Source of the DNA: Nemophila menziesii
Taxonomy: Eukaryota > Streptophyta > Magnoliopsida > Boraginales > Hydrophyllaceae
Length of the DNA stretch: 64,000 bases
Assembly: GCA_029959085.1 (NCBI GenBank)
Contig: JARWIR010000002.1
Location: forward strand, 62,116,154-62,180,153
Reading direction: 5' to 3'
Positions 40,119 to 53,256 of the stretch are shown here, in pieces. Under the pieces are notes generated by a model. That model saw only the letters and a list, made by a program, of their open reading frames with translations, searched no databases and was not told the DNA's origin. Numbering within the stretch: the first letter of the stretch is position 1; each line of letters starts with the position of its first letter. Made by a program: the position numbers and the translations under genes.

Positions 40119-43100
40119 CAGACAAAACATACTTACAAGGCTGGAAAATTGTTTGTTTAGAAAATTACCTGAAAAATGAATTAAAAATTGAATATCATTA
40201 AACATGCTCTTTTTTTATTATCATTTTAGAAAAGAAGGATGGGATATCTGAGGTTGAGAGAGATATGCGGAATATAAGATAGGTTTTGTGAGAGACTGTG
40301 ATAAACAATGAAAAGTGTAGGTCTTGAAACACAGTAACGTGTCATCTTATGGGCTGAAGAATAGAAGGCTAGAAGAAACTCTTGGGTTGGCGCAAACCAA
40401 AAAAATGGATTTTAGGACCCTAACGGACCATCGATTAGAAGGGTCAGTTTTACGGGTCTACTTTGTTACATAATTAGAAAACGTTGTATTAAAAATAAAA
40501 AATAAAAATTATAGGCAAAATAAATTAAAAATATAACTAAACTATAAGTATAACCTTAAATCGGAGACTTTTAAATTTTATTGTTATCTTTAACTTTTAA
40601 AAAACAAATGTAAATTTGATGGTTTATAAATTTATAATTCCTTTGGTTAAATACTCAAAATATCATTGAACCTCATTCTCCTTATCCTAAGAGTCCAACT
40701 CTTTTTTATGCATTAAAAGGTTCATACATAGTTTATATTTGTTTAATCATCAAAATATGTTTTTGTTTGATAATTTTATACAAGAATATATTTTTTCTTG
40801 CAACTATATTATTTATTTAGTCACAAACGAGTGAATGTGAAGACTATCACATTTTAAAAAAACTTCATTTGTAGTTTTGGTAACTGTGTAGTATTATAAT
40901 ATAATATCATTCTTGTCTGAACTAAAAAAATATTATTGGCACCCACAACAAACAATCGCAAACATATATTCATTCTTATGATACTGTGAATATGACACTA
41001 AAAAAATGATAGTTTATTTATATATAATCCCACACATACAAATATAAATAAAGAGTGACCATAATTTAATTTAGCTAGAAATACCCAATTGACATTTAAA
41101 TTTATCTACAAAAACTCAAAAAATTACTTAAGATACACCTACTATATGTATTACCCTAAAATTAAAAAACATGTTAATAAAAAATAAATAAAGCTTAAAA
41201 TACCAAAAACAAACACCATGAATTATTGCCCCTCTCTCCCCAGCCTTTGTCCTTCATCAACAACTGTTCAAGGTGTCACTCCAACACCATTGAATTACCG
41301 CTGCCATTCATGGAGCCACCCCAGCACTATCATTGTTGCATTTTATCCATCACCATCACAACCACATCAAACTCTCATTATCTCGTATGATGTTAAATAA
41401 AAAAAGGTTTCATCCCAAAATTTTTTTCCTGAGTAAATTCGTCAAATGTTCCATATATAAAAGTAGGTGAATCACCACCGCCTTTTAATACTCACCAACA
41501 CTATTGCTCTATGTTTACACGACTCATAGTTGCAACCCGCACTACCTCTATTACCACCATTACCACCATCGACCTCCATGTAACCCCAGAAAACCACCAC
41601 AAACGTGATATCTATATTCAACACCAAAGACTAAAAAATCTTTTTTTCAATTAATCAAATGATAACATTGGTATTACACAAGAAGTGTTCGATAAAATCA
41701 CCAAGTCATTTTTCAATTTTATTTTCCCATTTTATCGGTAATTCTATCATCTGGACTCCATTCCCATTTAATAGAATTTCTCTTCTATCAACGAAATTGA
41801 GTCTAGGACTTCACTTCTAACTTTGAAGAAATTTACATGTAATGAGATTTCTCTTCTCTGCTAATCAGTTAAAATTATATTTGGAATAACTCACTGAATT
41901 TTGGTGAGACTTTAATTTAATCAAATGTTAGCATTCTTTGTCTGAATCTCCTATTAGATAATTCAACATTTAACATTTTACACTCTTTCCGATAAAATCA
42001 AATAATTTAAATCAAATTCACTTGGTAAACATATAATTTAAAAATTTAATGTATAAATATAGGGGATGATTGAAGAAATCTTATGGACTAGAGAAACATA
42101 GACTTGCACGTCCAACAAATATGTGGTATAAGATATAATGAACAAAAAATTTATGAAACAATTTCAACATTACCTACTTTTCTACATAGTTGGTTATTCA
42201 GTTAATTACTGTTGTGTAGCTTATTATATAGAACTTTCATAATTTTCAGTTAGATCCTTTAAAAGTTTCAATTTCGAAACATATATGTTATATTTAAAAC
42301 ATTGTAAGTTAAAAATTCCATTTGCTTTTAAAAATATACATAATTACATACAAAATGAAATGATGTATTGTTTATAATGTATTATCTTTGAATTAAATAG
42401 TTTTTTATCATATTATTATAGGTAAAATAATAAATAAACATAAAATATAAGTTTAGCCCATTTTCACTATGTATTAAACAAAAAAAAGTCAATATACCTT
42501 TTTGTTTAAACAAATTAAAATACTCACCTAGATTAAATATTAATTCTTAAAATATACCTTTAAGGTTAAAAAATCCACATTTTTTTTTTAAATTAAAAAA
42601 TTTATAGAACAAACTTAATTGTCCTCATAGTGGTACTAACCTATCAACTCCCCTAACATAAAAAAAATTCAATCTGCATTGCACAAACACCCATAAAGCA
42701 TATCAATTTTTGTTATTTAGATTTTTAATTTCATTTACCTTTCTAATTAAATTTAGTTTTCAGTATATGGATTTGAGTTTGATATATAATTAGATATATA
42801 TATATATTGGAGAAGGGCCAATGGCCCGAAATATATCCTATTTTCCTCTATATATTTTAATCATTGGATCAAAAATTTATTCTTTCTAGCAATTAGATCT
42901 AATTCAATTAATGGTCAAGATTGTATAAATTAGATCAACACTCTGAAATGTCTTGATTTTCGTCAATATTTTTCAGCCATTAGATTATATGTGGGTCATT
43001 TTATTATAATTTATTTAGTTTTAATTATATGTTGGCCATTTTATTATAATTTATTTATTTTTAATACAAAATACAAAATATTAATATTCTTAATAATAAA

Positions 43101-43244
43101 TTTCTAGCAAAAAAGATTTAATAATAAGATTTTAGTTTTTTTTAGTTTGTTTTCATCTCAAAAAATATTTATTTTTTTGGTGTTTAATTTATTTTTTTAA
43201 ATTAAAAATTTTCAAAGTTCCTTAGACATGAGTTTATACCTAGT
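40119..43244 (+). repeat. Large repeat unit, copy 3 (left half of a split copy)
   Basis: It matches unit positions 7070-10195 of copy 1. It starts at GACAAAACATACTTAC and ends after TATACCTAGT. It contains the repeat-borne ORF with its first start codon region mutated (41218-41400 remains). Its right end is adjacent, in unit coordinates, to the start of copy 4, so 40119-43244 and 48097-51547 were one copy before an insertion. Confidence 0.9.
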
Positions 43245-44858
43245 ACATATATATACTAGGTATGACCCGTGTCTGAAGACACTAAAAAAAATCTGCTAAT
43301 AAGCATGAACATCAACAAAATTAGAACCATGGTCTATATGAATCTAATGAAGTTCCCAAGTTATCAAACACGAACTAATCATAAAATCAGTGTATAATTT
43401 ATTAAACATCTAGATAATACTTTAAAAAACAAACAGATTGTGTAAAATTCATAATTAAATTATATATAAAAGAAGTGCAAATCATTCTATTATTTATAAA
43501 AATTAGCTAAATAAAAACGATAAAATATATAAATTCATAGTTACTATCTTCTATGTGTATTTTTATATTTTAATACCTCTGCAAAACGAAATAATATCTG
43601 AAAAAAATCTATGACCATCTTCTATTGATACGTACCTAAACACACTATGAAAATTGATATAGAAAATATCCATGCTCAGTACCTAAAGGTACTTGGACAT
43701 AGTATAATTTTTATCAATGAAAAATCATTTATGAATTTTAAAAAATGTTATTCGCACTATTAATAAATAATTTTACCCTTTACATGGAGTATATTAATTG
43801 AAGATAATTCAATCGATCAAATCGCTTCAATAGGGGATACATTTTTTAATTATGTTATTCTATATATATATAAGTAGTTGTTTTAGAGTTTTGTGTCGTG
43901 ATTATATAGTGATTATTTATATAATAACTTATTCAGTATACCATTTTTTGAAACTCAATATGCTTGAATTAGTATTAATGAATGTCAGCAGAAAAAACTT
44001 AGTTAAACTATTTTTGTTTGTGATGCCTAACATGAAAGGAAAATAATTAAAAATATTTAAAGGTGAATTGTACCATTGGTCCATGTACAATGCAGATAGT
44101 CAAATTTACCCTTATTTTCATAACAAATATACCCATGTGTTACATCTACCTCTCTAGGGATATATTTTCTATGTTTTGTAATAATATATTGTGTTTGCTA
44201 CTTTTACAAACATGTTTACTTGTGAATATTTCATATATGGACCACAAATTAACCTATATTTTACATTTGAGAAATCAATCTTAATATTCTAAATATTTGA
44301 AATTATCACCCAAAAAACTTGTTCCGCCATCTCCGATTCGAAGCCCACAATCAACATCAATTCAGGGTCCGTTCAAAGTGCTTATTTTAACTTACCCCCC
44401 GTATTGGATCCGCTTGTGTCTGAAGCTGTGAGCTTAGGCCCACATGATAACCATCAATTGTTGTATTATAGCAAAATATACCTTTCCTATTTGAAGTACA
44501 TCGATCACCTCTGTTCCAGCAACTAAGGTTCTGGTTCTAATCAATTAAACTTACTTTGATGGTGCGCAATGCTTTAACTGCAGATACATTTAAAGGGTTT
44601 TCTTCATTTTTATCTGTTTCAAATATAAAAATCAAAATTACAATATAAAACTAAATCAATCATCCCATATCGCAGGACCTCATTAGAGCACAAAATGATA
44701 TATAACACTAACATAGCTATATATGTAAAACAATTCAATGGTGTACTCCACTTTAAGCAAACTAAAACACGGCATTAACAGAAGCACTCAAACATGTGAA
44801 TAGCTAAAAGAAGATGGAAAAAAATCACTCCAAAAAATATTAGAAATTTGTTACGGAC

Positions 44859-44973
44859 CTGACTATAAATAAACGTGGTGAGAGTTTGGCACCCGATTAA
44901 TCGAAAAGCATCAAGCTTTGAATCATCTAATAGTTCAACAACTACATTTTGTAGATTAACAGCAAAATATGCC
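44859..44973 (-). pseudogene. Single exon resembling an EFR3-like ARM-repeat protein (SRL2 family)
   Basis: A 115-bp exon is bounded by AG on the acceptor side (TTACAG at 44974-44979) and GTCCGTAA on the donor side (44858 downwards). It is open throughout and reads AYFAVNLQNVVVELLDDSK then RLIGCQTLTTFIYSQ. The GCQTLT-FIYSQ pattern recalls plant EFR3-like proteins, which act at the plasma membrane in phosphoinositide kinase recruitment in other organisms. Neighbouring exons were not found. The assignment rests on one exon. Confidence 0.5.
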
Positions 44974-45329
44974 CTGTAATTTCAAATTAAAGCAAAACTC
45001 TGTAAGGTCAAGGTAAAGAAAAACTTACATTTGGCCCTTGCATATTAGAAGCAGCTTAATGTAGGTCTCACCGACATTCCACAATTTTATTAGGGGAATG
45101 TGTAATATTTAATCAAAATAATGCTTTATCCATAGCTGATGCGATTACACAGAAAATTGGGATTAATTTGTACTTTTTGAAACTTGGAGTTATAGAAATT
45201 TTTTTTATTTAAACCAAATTTAGATAAAAATCTTTATTATAAGTTACTCAATGTCTGTTATATTAGTTATATGGAATTGTATAAGAAGATAATATAGAGC
45301 AGTATCATGGAAATTTTAATTGGTCTTAC

Positions 45330-45545
45330 TTGAGTGCGGCTATTCGATCAATCAGTTCCGCAGGAACTATTTCATGCTGAAAAATATATAATAAGTTGAA
45401 TTAAATTAATAATTGTAAACACAACCAATAATTGAAAGAGAATACTAACATTACGCATGCCCATTTCAACGGCTGTGAGAACCCTGAAATCCTCTTTCGA
45501 TAAATATCTCAAAACATTCACATCCAACAATACTCATTGTGTAGT
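45330..45545 (-). pseudogene. RIO2: N-terminal fragment of RIO2-type atypical kinase
   Basis: Two exons are visible on the minus strand. The first, from about 45530 to 45450, reads LLDVNVLRYLSKEDFRVLTA then VEMGMRN and ends at donor GTTAGT. The second, 45376-45330, follows a TTTTTCAG acceptor, reads HEIVPAELIDRIAAL and ends at donor GTAAGA. This is the winged-helix start of RIO2, which works in maturation of the small ribosomal subunit. The kinase domain is absent. An ATG near 45537 is out of frame with the RIO2 body by a small indel, so the start is broken. Confidence 0.85.
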
Positions 45546-46060
45546 CATCTATTGGAGCACCTAAAAAGCGTATTTCTTTGAATAGAGAAAAAGCAGGGTA
45601 ATTTTTCATCTTCACAGCAGAAGCATCTTCGAAACAAAAAGTGCTCTAAATAGCTCTCACCTAAGGGTCGCATTATACTCCATGACAATGCTGTTGCTAT
45701 TTGATTTGGCTTCAGCCGTTAGTCTCGAACTTTATATTTTTACTGACATTAGTCCCCACATTAAATACCATCCATTTCGGCAGAAGGCATTTTCCTAATT
45801 ATTAATAGAAAAAAATTCACTGCAATATCCTTTTTTTACTAATTTGCTTCTTCAACAGCACTTAACATAATGATCTATTTGGGTAACTTTCTTAGTTGAG
45901 GTCCTAAACCAATAACAGGCCTATATAGGCCAGGGACCATTTAGGGACCAATAATAAACCTAAACCGATCTGGTGTATGCGGTCAACTATGCAAATGTTC
46001 AACTAAGTTCAGGAAGATAGAATACTTACAATAATAGGAGATGAGTACTAAGTACTAATT

Positions 46061-46157
46061 GCACATCAGATGTGTGCAGATAATTAGCCACCATCATCAA
46101 TTCTAAAGTGAAATCCGGCTCAATATGAAACTCAGACTCTTTTTGCCCTTGATTAAA
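46061..46157 (-). pseudogene. C-terminal fragment of Elongin C
   Basis: The minus strand reads KESEFHIEPDFTLELMMVAN then YLHTSDV. Plant Elongin C ends with FHIEPELTLELMMAANYLHT, so this is the last part of the BTB-like fold that bridges Elongin A to Cullin complexes. The normal stop after the final threonine is lost and the frame continues. Upstream exons were not found. Two substitutions in the conserved core suggest decay. Confidence 0.75.
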
Positions 46158-46879
46158 TTACTGTAACAACTAACTCCTCTTTCCAAATACCTGATCACCA
46201 TCTAAACCCTTAAACCCCATAACAACAATCCGGAAAAAACTCAGGATTGTATAAATTGCAACCATTGGTCCCTGCATATACTAATCGTAATAAGAAATAA
46301 GCAATAAGAAAATTCATTTTGACGTATAAACTCTCTACCATTACATTTGAACCTATCCAACAATGTCTGCAAATTACATTGCTATCTAAAATAGATTTTC
46401 ATATTTCATCGAATAAAAAGAGTCCACCATTGAGCTTGCCTTTCACCTGTTACATCAATAATACAACAAATCATAAATGCCCATATATTAAAAAAAGGTT
46501 AAAATAAAAAAATTAATTACCTTTTGATTCTAAGACCTATGTGTGTTTGTCTATTGAATGACGGTTTAGTTAATATGTTGTTTTTCTGTGGATTGAAGTT
46601 CAATTTCTTAATTCACGCATATATGTTTACACGTTTATATGGACGCTAGGAGGAGTAGCAAGTGCTATACAGTGACAGTGGTGCAATTGGAACAATCTGA
46701 ACTGCTAGCCTTTTAATTGGAACACAGAACTTAATTAGACATCATTGTGTAATTTCATTTCTACACTTAATGTAAATATACTTTCCAATTTTTCTTTTGA
46801 TATCAAATACACATAAAACTTTTCATTTTGTGCCAGTGGCCTATATAGATTCACCAGTGTATGTAAGGAAATATCTTAC

Positions 46880-47387
<508 letters not shown>

Positions 47388-47689
47388 TCAGTACAATAAA
47401 TAGTCTTCAAGTATATCAAGAAGCCTTGTCATCTGTTTTATTAATATTAATAATATTAAGTAGATGTTATAAGACAAACCTGTGAAAATATCTTGTGTAA
47501 AGATATACAATTAAATCAGATCATTTTGAAAAACTGTAACAGTGATGAGATTAGATTAAAAATTAAATCATACCTTAATTTGGGTTTTTTGATTGTTGAT
47601 GGTTTAACCAAGCCGGTTTGACTATGGTAGGGAAGGTCCCCGCGGAGCCAGTTTGGTGGAGAGGTGAGTTTGAAAAGATTAGTGTGAAT

Positions 47690-47880
47690 ATGGTGGAGAA
47701 TGGTCTTCGAGTTGCGGCGGTTTTCTTTTGCAGGAGAGCGACGGTGATGGAGAATGGTTTTCAAGCGGCAGTGATGGAAGGTCTTCGAATCTTGGAAAAT
47801 GGTTCTCGATTAGGGTAAAGAATGGTCTTCCAACGGCGTTGGAGAATGGTCTTCGATCGGCGATGGAGAAGGGTGCGGTG
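47690..47880 (+). repeat. Degenerate GC-richer minisatellite (GAGAATGGTCTTCGA motif)
   Basis: At least six imperfect units with the core GAGAATGGTYTTCRA followed by a GCGGCG-like word occur at 47697, 47749, 47797, 47819, 47843 and 47866. Spacing is irregular, about 22 to 50 bp. Plus-strand frames therefore contain a repeated ENGL/ENGF/ENGS motif, with a short ORF at 47618-47818. Base composition is far richer in G than the surroundings. Confidence 0.65.
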
Positions 47881-47931
47881 ATGTTTTTGTTATACGTGTT
47901 ATGTTTTTAAAAAAAAAATTAATAAGTGGGG

Positions 47932-48030
47932 CCAAAATCGATTTTGGCCACCACTTATGTTTTGCCAGAATCGATCCTGGCCACCACTTATGTTTTCCTA
48001 GAATCGATCATGGCCACCACTTAAGTGGGT
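47932..48030. repeat. Three tandem 33-bp units centred on ATCGAT
   Basis: Units start at 47932, 47965 and 47998. Each has CCARAATCGATYYTGG-like dyad symmetry followed by CCACCACTTATGTTTT; the third ends CCACTTAAGTGGG. They lie about 70 bp inside the right edge of the insertion, where Helitrons and MULEs often carry short tandem repeats. Confidence 0.85.
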
Positions 48031-50263
48031 AAATCAGGACCGTAGGAAAAACTTCGAAATATAATATATATATATATATACATATATTCACGATATACGT
48101 ATATATACGTATATATATTGATGATATTATTGTTTTTAAAGACTAATTATAAGAATGTTTGTCTAGTCTAGTGAAATTTTGATGGGTTGTATATATATGT
48201 ATATATAAATACATGTGTATTTATTGTTTCGGGAGCCGGGGAAGAAAACTGGGTGGGTACAAGGGTAGTAACGGAAATGGAGAATATATGTTTTACATAC
48301 ACGTATATACATATATATATAAATGTGTGTGAGAATAAAGATAGTGGTAAAGCAGAATTATACCTCATATATTTTAATAACATTGTCTGATGAAATAAAT
48401 AAGAAAAAAAATCAAATGGAAAGAGATAAACCAATTCATTGAATAATGAAAACACCATAGTGTAGGCGATAAAGGGTGAAATAAGGTACTAATTTTTCTC
48501 TAACAATGCGTATATATATATATTTTTATTGTTTTTGTTTCTTTATTGTTTTTGTTTTTTTATCAAAATTTAGAGATGATGAAGAGAGGGTAGACTGACT
48601 AGTGTAGTATTGGGATGGGATGGGATGGGGGTTATTTATTTATCAATGTTGAGCATGATCTATTTATCAAAGATTCGGTTGACCGTTTTTTGATATGTTG
48701 AACCAACATTCTTAATTTGAATGACATAAATTTGTCGGAATAAGATATTTCTCTGTTACAAAGGCGGTATTTTACTCTTCTTCCTCGATATCATATTTTT
48801 ATCGTAGCTTTTTACATATCTCCAAAGGATAATAAAGGATGTCCAACTGTGGATTCCATGATCTTGTTTTATCTTTAAGAGGAGAAAGTTGTCATTTGAC
48901 CACACTCGATTAAAGTTAGTACAATCTACATAATTCCTACATGCTCACTGAGTATGGAGTTGGCGATCCATATGGATATTGGGCATCTAGAATGTTGCAG
49001 GCTTTTAATAATCGGGTCACCTATTGTCGGATGACAATTTTATTTTCATCCAAGAAGTTCCCATTATATTGAGAGAAGGGTTTGACATCTAGATCTACTA
49101 TAGATAGTGTTAGCTAATACTTTAGAGTGTGTACATAATGTTTGGATAAGAATCACGAACGAAAATCAAGAAACAACTTGTATGGGAGCTTGTAGACTAA
49201 TTTTAGACACTCGTATTGACTCACCTAATATTATGTCATATTTTTGTAAAGATTTTGGGACCTCTCCACCCCTACTATACTAGGTGGAATTTTATTTTAT
49301 AATTGACATAATTTACTCATTGAGGAAGCCCTTCTAATACAAGGATGAGTGAGTAAGGGTTATAATATTTTTTGTTTTTTTTTTTTGTATTGGAATTTAT
49401 GTTTAGATCATTTTATGTATGAGTGAATGGCCCAACCTAACCTGCTAAGTTTTTTAAATGATGATACATATGTTAAGTTTTTTAAAAGGTGGTACATATA
49501 AATTTATTGACAACATATCCACAATAACTAATCATATAACAAAAAAGTATCTATATAAAATATCTATAAAAAAATTGAATTTCAATTACTATTTTTAAAT
49601 TAAATATATTAATACATATAAATAAGTAATATAAAAAATGTTGGACTATATGATCAAATCAAATTATTTTTTTCATTTTCACATATTAAGTGAATATAGG
49701 CTCTTATTCTCGCCACACAAAATAATTAGAAAATAATTTAAAAATAGAAAATGTTATTAAATGGACTAGTGTTAATAATAATGTTTATAATATTTCCTTT
49801 ATAAATAAAAATTTCCTATGGATAGTTTGTCTATTGGTTAGACTACTCCGAGCCTAAAGTGGATCTCAGATGTATTGAAAAAGAAATAAAAAAAATCTGT
49901 TCCCCTCCTCGATGGCTGTTTTATTTTAGTGTTTTCAACCACTCTAAATTTTTTAAACAATCTCCTCGTCTCCTTTAACATTATCTTTTCTAAATCTGTT
50001 ACATTCCTCCTATTTTATAAACGTGTGATTAGTGTAATTAGGTATTTTTAATCTAGATCCAGATCTATACCGAAAAAGTATAATTAGTGTGATGTGGTAT
50101 TTTAATCGCATCTCATCTCAGATCGATATTCATGACATTTCAAGTAAGTATTGCAGATACCCTCAATTTTTATAATTATTTTGATTTCTTCTTCATTGAA
50201 AAATATTGTTGGTTCTCAAGATTTATCTTTTTATTCAAAAATAGTACTTAACAATTCTCATAA

Positions 50264-50300
<37 letters not shown>

Positions 50301-50304
50301 TATT
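50264..50304. repeat. (TA)n microsatellite
   Basis: TA-repeat tract interrupted once by TG. It is the counterpart of the interrupted tract at 12427-12456 in copy 1. Confidence 0.85.
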
Positions 50305-51149
50305 ATATGCTCCTTATTTATAATATGAAATTTAGAAGGTGACTTTTAGTTAATATTAGAAAATTATGTTGATTTCAAAATTTCCAAAGTTATTTTTAAA
50401 TATTAATATATGACGAATGAATGTTGTATCTCAATTAGAATATAAAACAAATAAAAGAAAGTAGTAGAAGGGAGAATCGATGAATTGTCCTATGTCAAAT
50501 TTCTTATAGGGTTCTGATAGGAACATAACACTTATGTGCAGAGATTTATCATTTCCATTTATTATGTTTATAAATCAACTTTTATTCTTTAACACTCTGA
50601 CGTAATATCTAAGAAAAATTATAACATCTTTGATTATGGAAATTTTTTCAAGATAGAAATTTTCTGAATAATCTCTTAGTCTCATGTAAAATAGATTTAA
50701 TACTTCAACTTGTTTTAGAAAAGTTATTTATAAGTTGAATTTTTTACGTTTGTTTGAGTTCAAAATATACCCATATGTATTTAATAAGATGATTTTATGC
50801 CTTTTAAGAGAGACCAAACTTTTTCTTCCATTGTAGATTTATAATAGTTAAACTTATGATTTCAATGAATAACCTAATAATTATGAGTAATATTAGATAT
50901 CATTCAAAATCATGCATCTTTTTTTCACCATTTACTTGGACCGATTATAAAAAAGAAAAAAGATTTGTTAGGAAAGAGAAATCATATGATTGATCCACTT
51001 AAAACACCCTAAGAGATAATAAAAGGATCACGTGATTTTTTGAGTGACATATAATATTACTCAATCATGTTTATTGAGTATGACTCCATCTATTCCCAAT
51101 TCATACAATCAATTGGAAAAAGATGTATCGTTTAACCAATATTTTATAT

Positions 51150-51456
51150 TTTTTTTGTTGACGTTGATTTATTCATTAAGTGAGATAGATGGTTTATGAA
51201 TAGATGTATTTTTTGTATGATCAATTTTTCCAAAATCTCTTGGATGAGAAAATTCTTCTTGATATTAATTTCTTTTGGATTTCATATCATTGTTATGAAT
51301 ATATTTGTAACTATTTGGGTTGTTGCTTATTTATTCTCTATTAATGGATTGATAGTAGTTCTTTATTTCTTTAATTTAACCAAAACTACTTATATCTTCA
51401 TTCTCGTAGATATTATATGTTCCTTTACTTGTGATCTAATATTAATAAAGTGACAT
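51150..51456 (-). other. About 307-bp segment present only in copy 4
   Basis: The flanks TTTAACCAATATTTTATATT and AAACTAAAAATACGAAAG are continuous in copy 1 (13276-13319) but separated here. The left end is a run of eight or more T, so on the minus strand the segment ends in an A-tract like a retroposed sequence. It contains an open stretch of 85 codons on plus (51196-51453) that is very hydrophobic because of the T-rich codons. I do not recognise it. No clear target duplication is visible. Confidence 0.55.
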
Positions 51457-51547
51457 TAAACTAAAAATACGAAAGAATATGGATTAAGTTTCTTCTGAAA
51501 AAAAGACTAATCAATATTAATATGTATGATAAAATATATACGCTCTA

Positions 51548-51927
51548 TACATCTGTATATCTATCTTAACTTGAAACATGTGTTATAATTGTGCATATAT
51601 GATAATAAGCCATGAATAAGTGAATTGTAAAATTTTATGTGTTATTTATTGATAATAGTCATGAAATTGGGATTTTAACTTGAAAAACTCGAAACCCTGT
51701 CACAAAAGAAGAGATTATAACAATATAGGTTATATACTCATACTTAACTATTCTATACAATATTTTATTCTTGGTTTTTTTTTCTTTATTTTCTCTTTTC
51801 TCATCATTGAGAGCAAAATTTTTACTAGGCCATTACCTATAACAAAAAAATAATTTAGGACATATTTTTTAAAAGTATCATTTTTAAGTCAAACGTAATC
51901 TATAATGCAATTTTTAGGACATTCTAC
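51548..51927. other. Spacer with no recognisable feature
   Basis: AT-rich DNA between the end of copy 4 and the first inverted arm of the PQQL-carrying element. No ORF or repeat stands out. Confidence 0.6.
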
Positions 51928-52408
51928 AATTTTTGTGAGATACTTTATAATTTCTAAGGGTAATTGGGATATTTAAAATATTATATCTTTATCTGGCAAC
52001 ATCCAAGATAGAAACTTTAAATGAAGTGTAAATTATCCTTAAAATCTACAAAATATCTCATAGAATCAATAAAATGGCACTTTTGAATATGTTTGGCTTA
52101 AAAATTGTATTTTATAAAAATGTGGCAAAAAAAGAATTTCAGGCCATACATAATGGCCTGGAATATGTTACATCTTTAATAATCAAGCGGTTGGTAATTC
52201 TGTCTAACACACAAACCCTTATATTCCCAATACATGACCCTGGTGCACTTGCTAACATATTCTACCTCAATTAGTTTATTCAATTAAAGTTTCCACCATA
52301 ATAAATGAACTTTCTATTTATTACAAATGCTTTTAGCTATCAAAATACAATGAATAGTTGTTACAAAATTTAAAATCATCTCTTATTACATTTCATATAT
52401 TTATAAAA
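51928..52408 (+). repeat. Left inverted arm
   Basis: Pairs with 53251-53730 in reverse orientation. It contains a 66-codon ORF (52074-52274) that is mirrored at 53586-53386 with few changes. That ORF is a product of the arm sequence and shows no known motif. Confidence 0.92.
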
Positions 52409-52657
52409 GTAAGATGAAACATAACTATAAAATTTAAAATTTAAATTGATGATATTTTAGTTATCACGTCATGAAAGATAACACTTGTATCAGGAAAGAA
52501 ATAACACTCATTTATGAATTAATATTTATAGAAAAATAATGCAATTTAATTATTTTCATGACACCTACATAAGGTGGTCAAGTAATGGAATACATTCTAA
52601 TGGTATATTGTGTGTGTTTCTATGTGTTTTCTTACTCTAAAGCTGTAATATTTTTAG

Positions 52658-53256
52658 TTCCAGCATTTTATCCGAAATGAACCTTTAATTGGTATTGAGT
52701 ATGACGCACAACTTCATAAAAGCCTTCTTCCTCGTAAGTGATGACTATTAATACATTTGGTTTTGAGTAACATTTTAGCAAGTGATGTAAATTTTAACCT
52801 GTGTATGGTTAATTGTTTACCTTGAGTATAGATATAACACCAGCTGAAGTGTATCTGCATACGCGGAGAATTTCCGTCCATCAAGTAGCTGTGTAAACAG
52901 TTGAGCCTCGAGAATTTGCCAAGGTTGATGATTTAAAAGCTGTTATATCGAAAGTTAATTCTCTCGAGGAATCAAAAAAGCTTCTTCAATGGGCCAATCA
53001 TCATGTTCCCGAAGAAATCCTTACCACTAAGCCAAAACCAGGGTAAAATTCCATCCTCCACAGTAACTATTATTTATCTTTAGTTAAGAGGGGCTCAGGT
53101 AATAGGGACAATTTATTTGTAATTTAACTGAATAGTTCATATTTCTATATTCTTTTTAAGGTATATAATGCAGCGGTTTGAATATCCAAATGTTGGAGCT
53201 ACAGAGTTAATATTGTCAAACGGGATGAGAGTTTGCTACAAATGCACAGACTTTTA
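52658..53256 (+). pseudogene. PQQL-like M16 zinc metalloprotease fragment, three exons
   Basis: Exon 1 (52658-52733) reads FQHFIRNEPLIGIEYDAQLH then KSLLP and ends C|GTAAGT. Exon 2 (52832-53042) begins AT after a GTATAG acceptor, restoring a histidine codon, and reads ITPAEV, then VEPREFAKVDDLKAVISKVN and VPEEILTTKPKPG. Exon 3 (53161-53256) reads YIMQRFEYPNVGATELILSN then GMRVCYKCTDF and runs into the right arm. These words match plant PQQL-like M16 proteases in the region between the two half-domains. Exon 2 has a deletion of about two bases just before VEPREF, which creates a frameshift and stop. The catalytic HxxEH domain is absent. Confidence 0.88.

Larger units (their letters stand above)
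48097..51547 (+). repeat. Large repeat unit, copy 4 (right half of the split copy)
   Basis: It matches unit positions 10211-13393 of copy 1. Differences include a deletion of about 31 bases near 49898 and an extra 300-bp segment at about 51150-51456. It ends with CGCTCTA at 51547, the same point where copy 1 diverges at 13393, so this is probably a true edge of the repeated unit. Confidence 0.9.

Noticed and set aside
47932..48030. Regular short repeats as a CRISPR-like array
   Set aside because: Units are contiguous without spacers and the DNA is plant nuclear; they are a tandem repeat.
51196..51453. 85-codon hydrophobic ORF that looks like a membrane protein
   Set aside because: T-rich DNA gives phenylalanine, leucine and isoleucine by default; no start context or homologue is evident.
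52074..52274. 66-codon ORF present on both arms (also 53586-53386)
   Set aside because: Its conservation is explained by the recent inverted duplication of the arms, and no family is recognisable.
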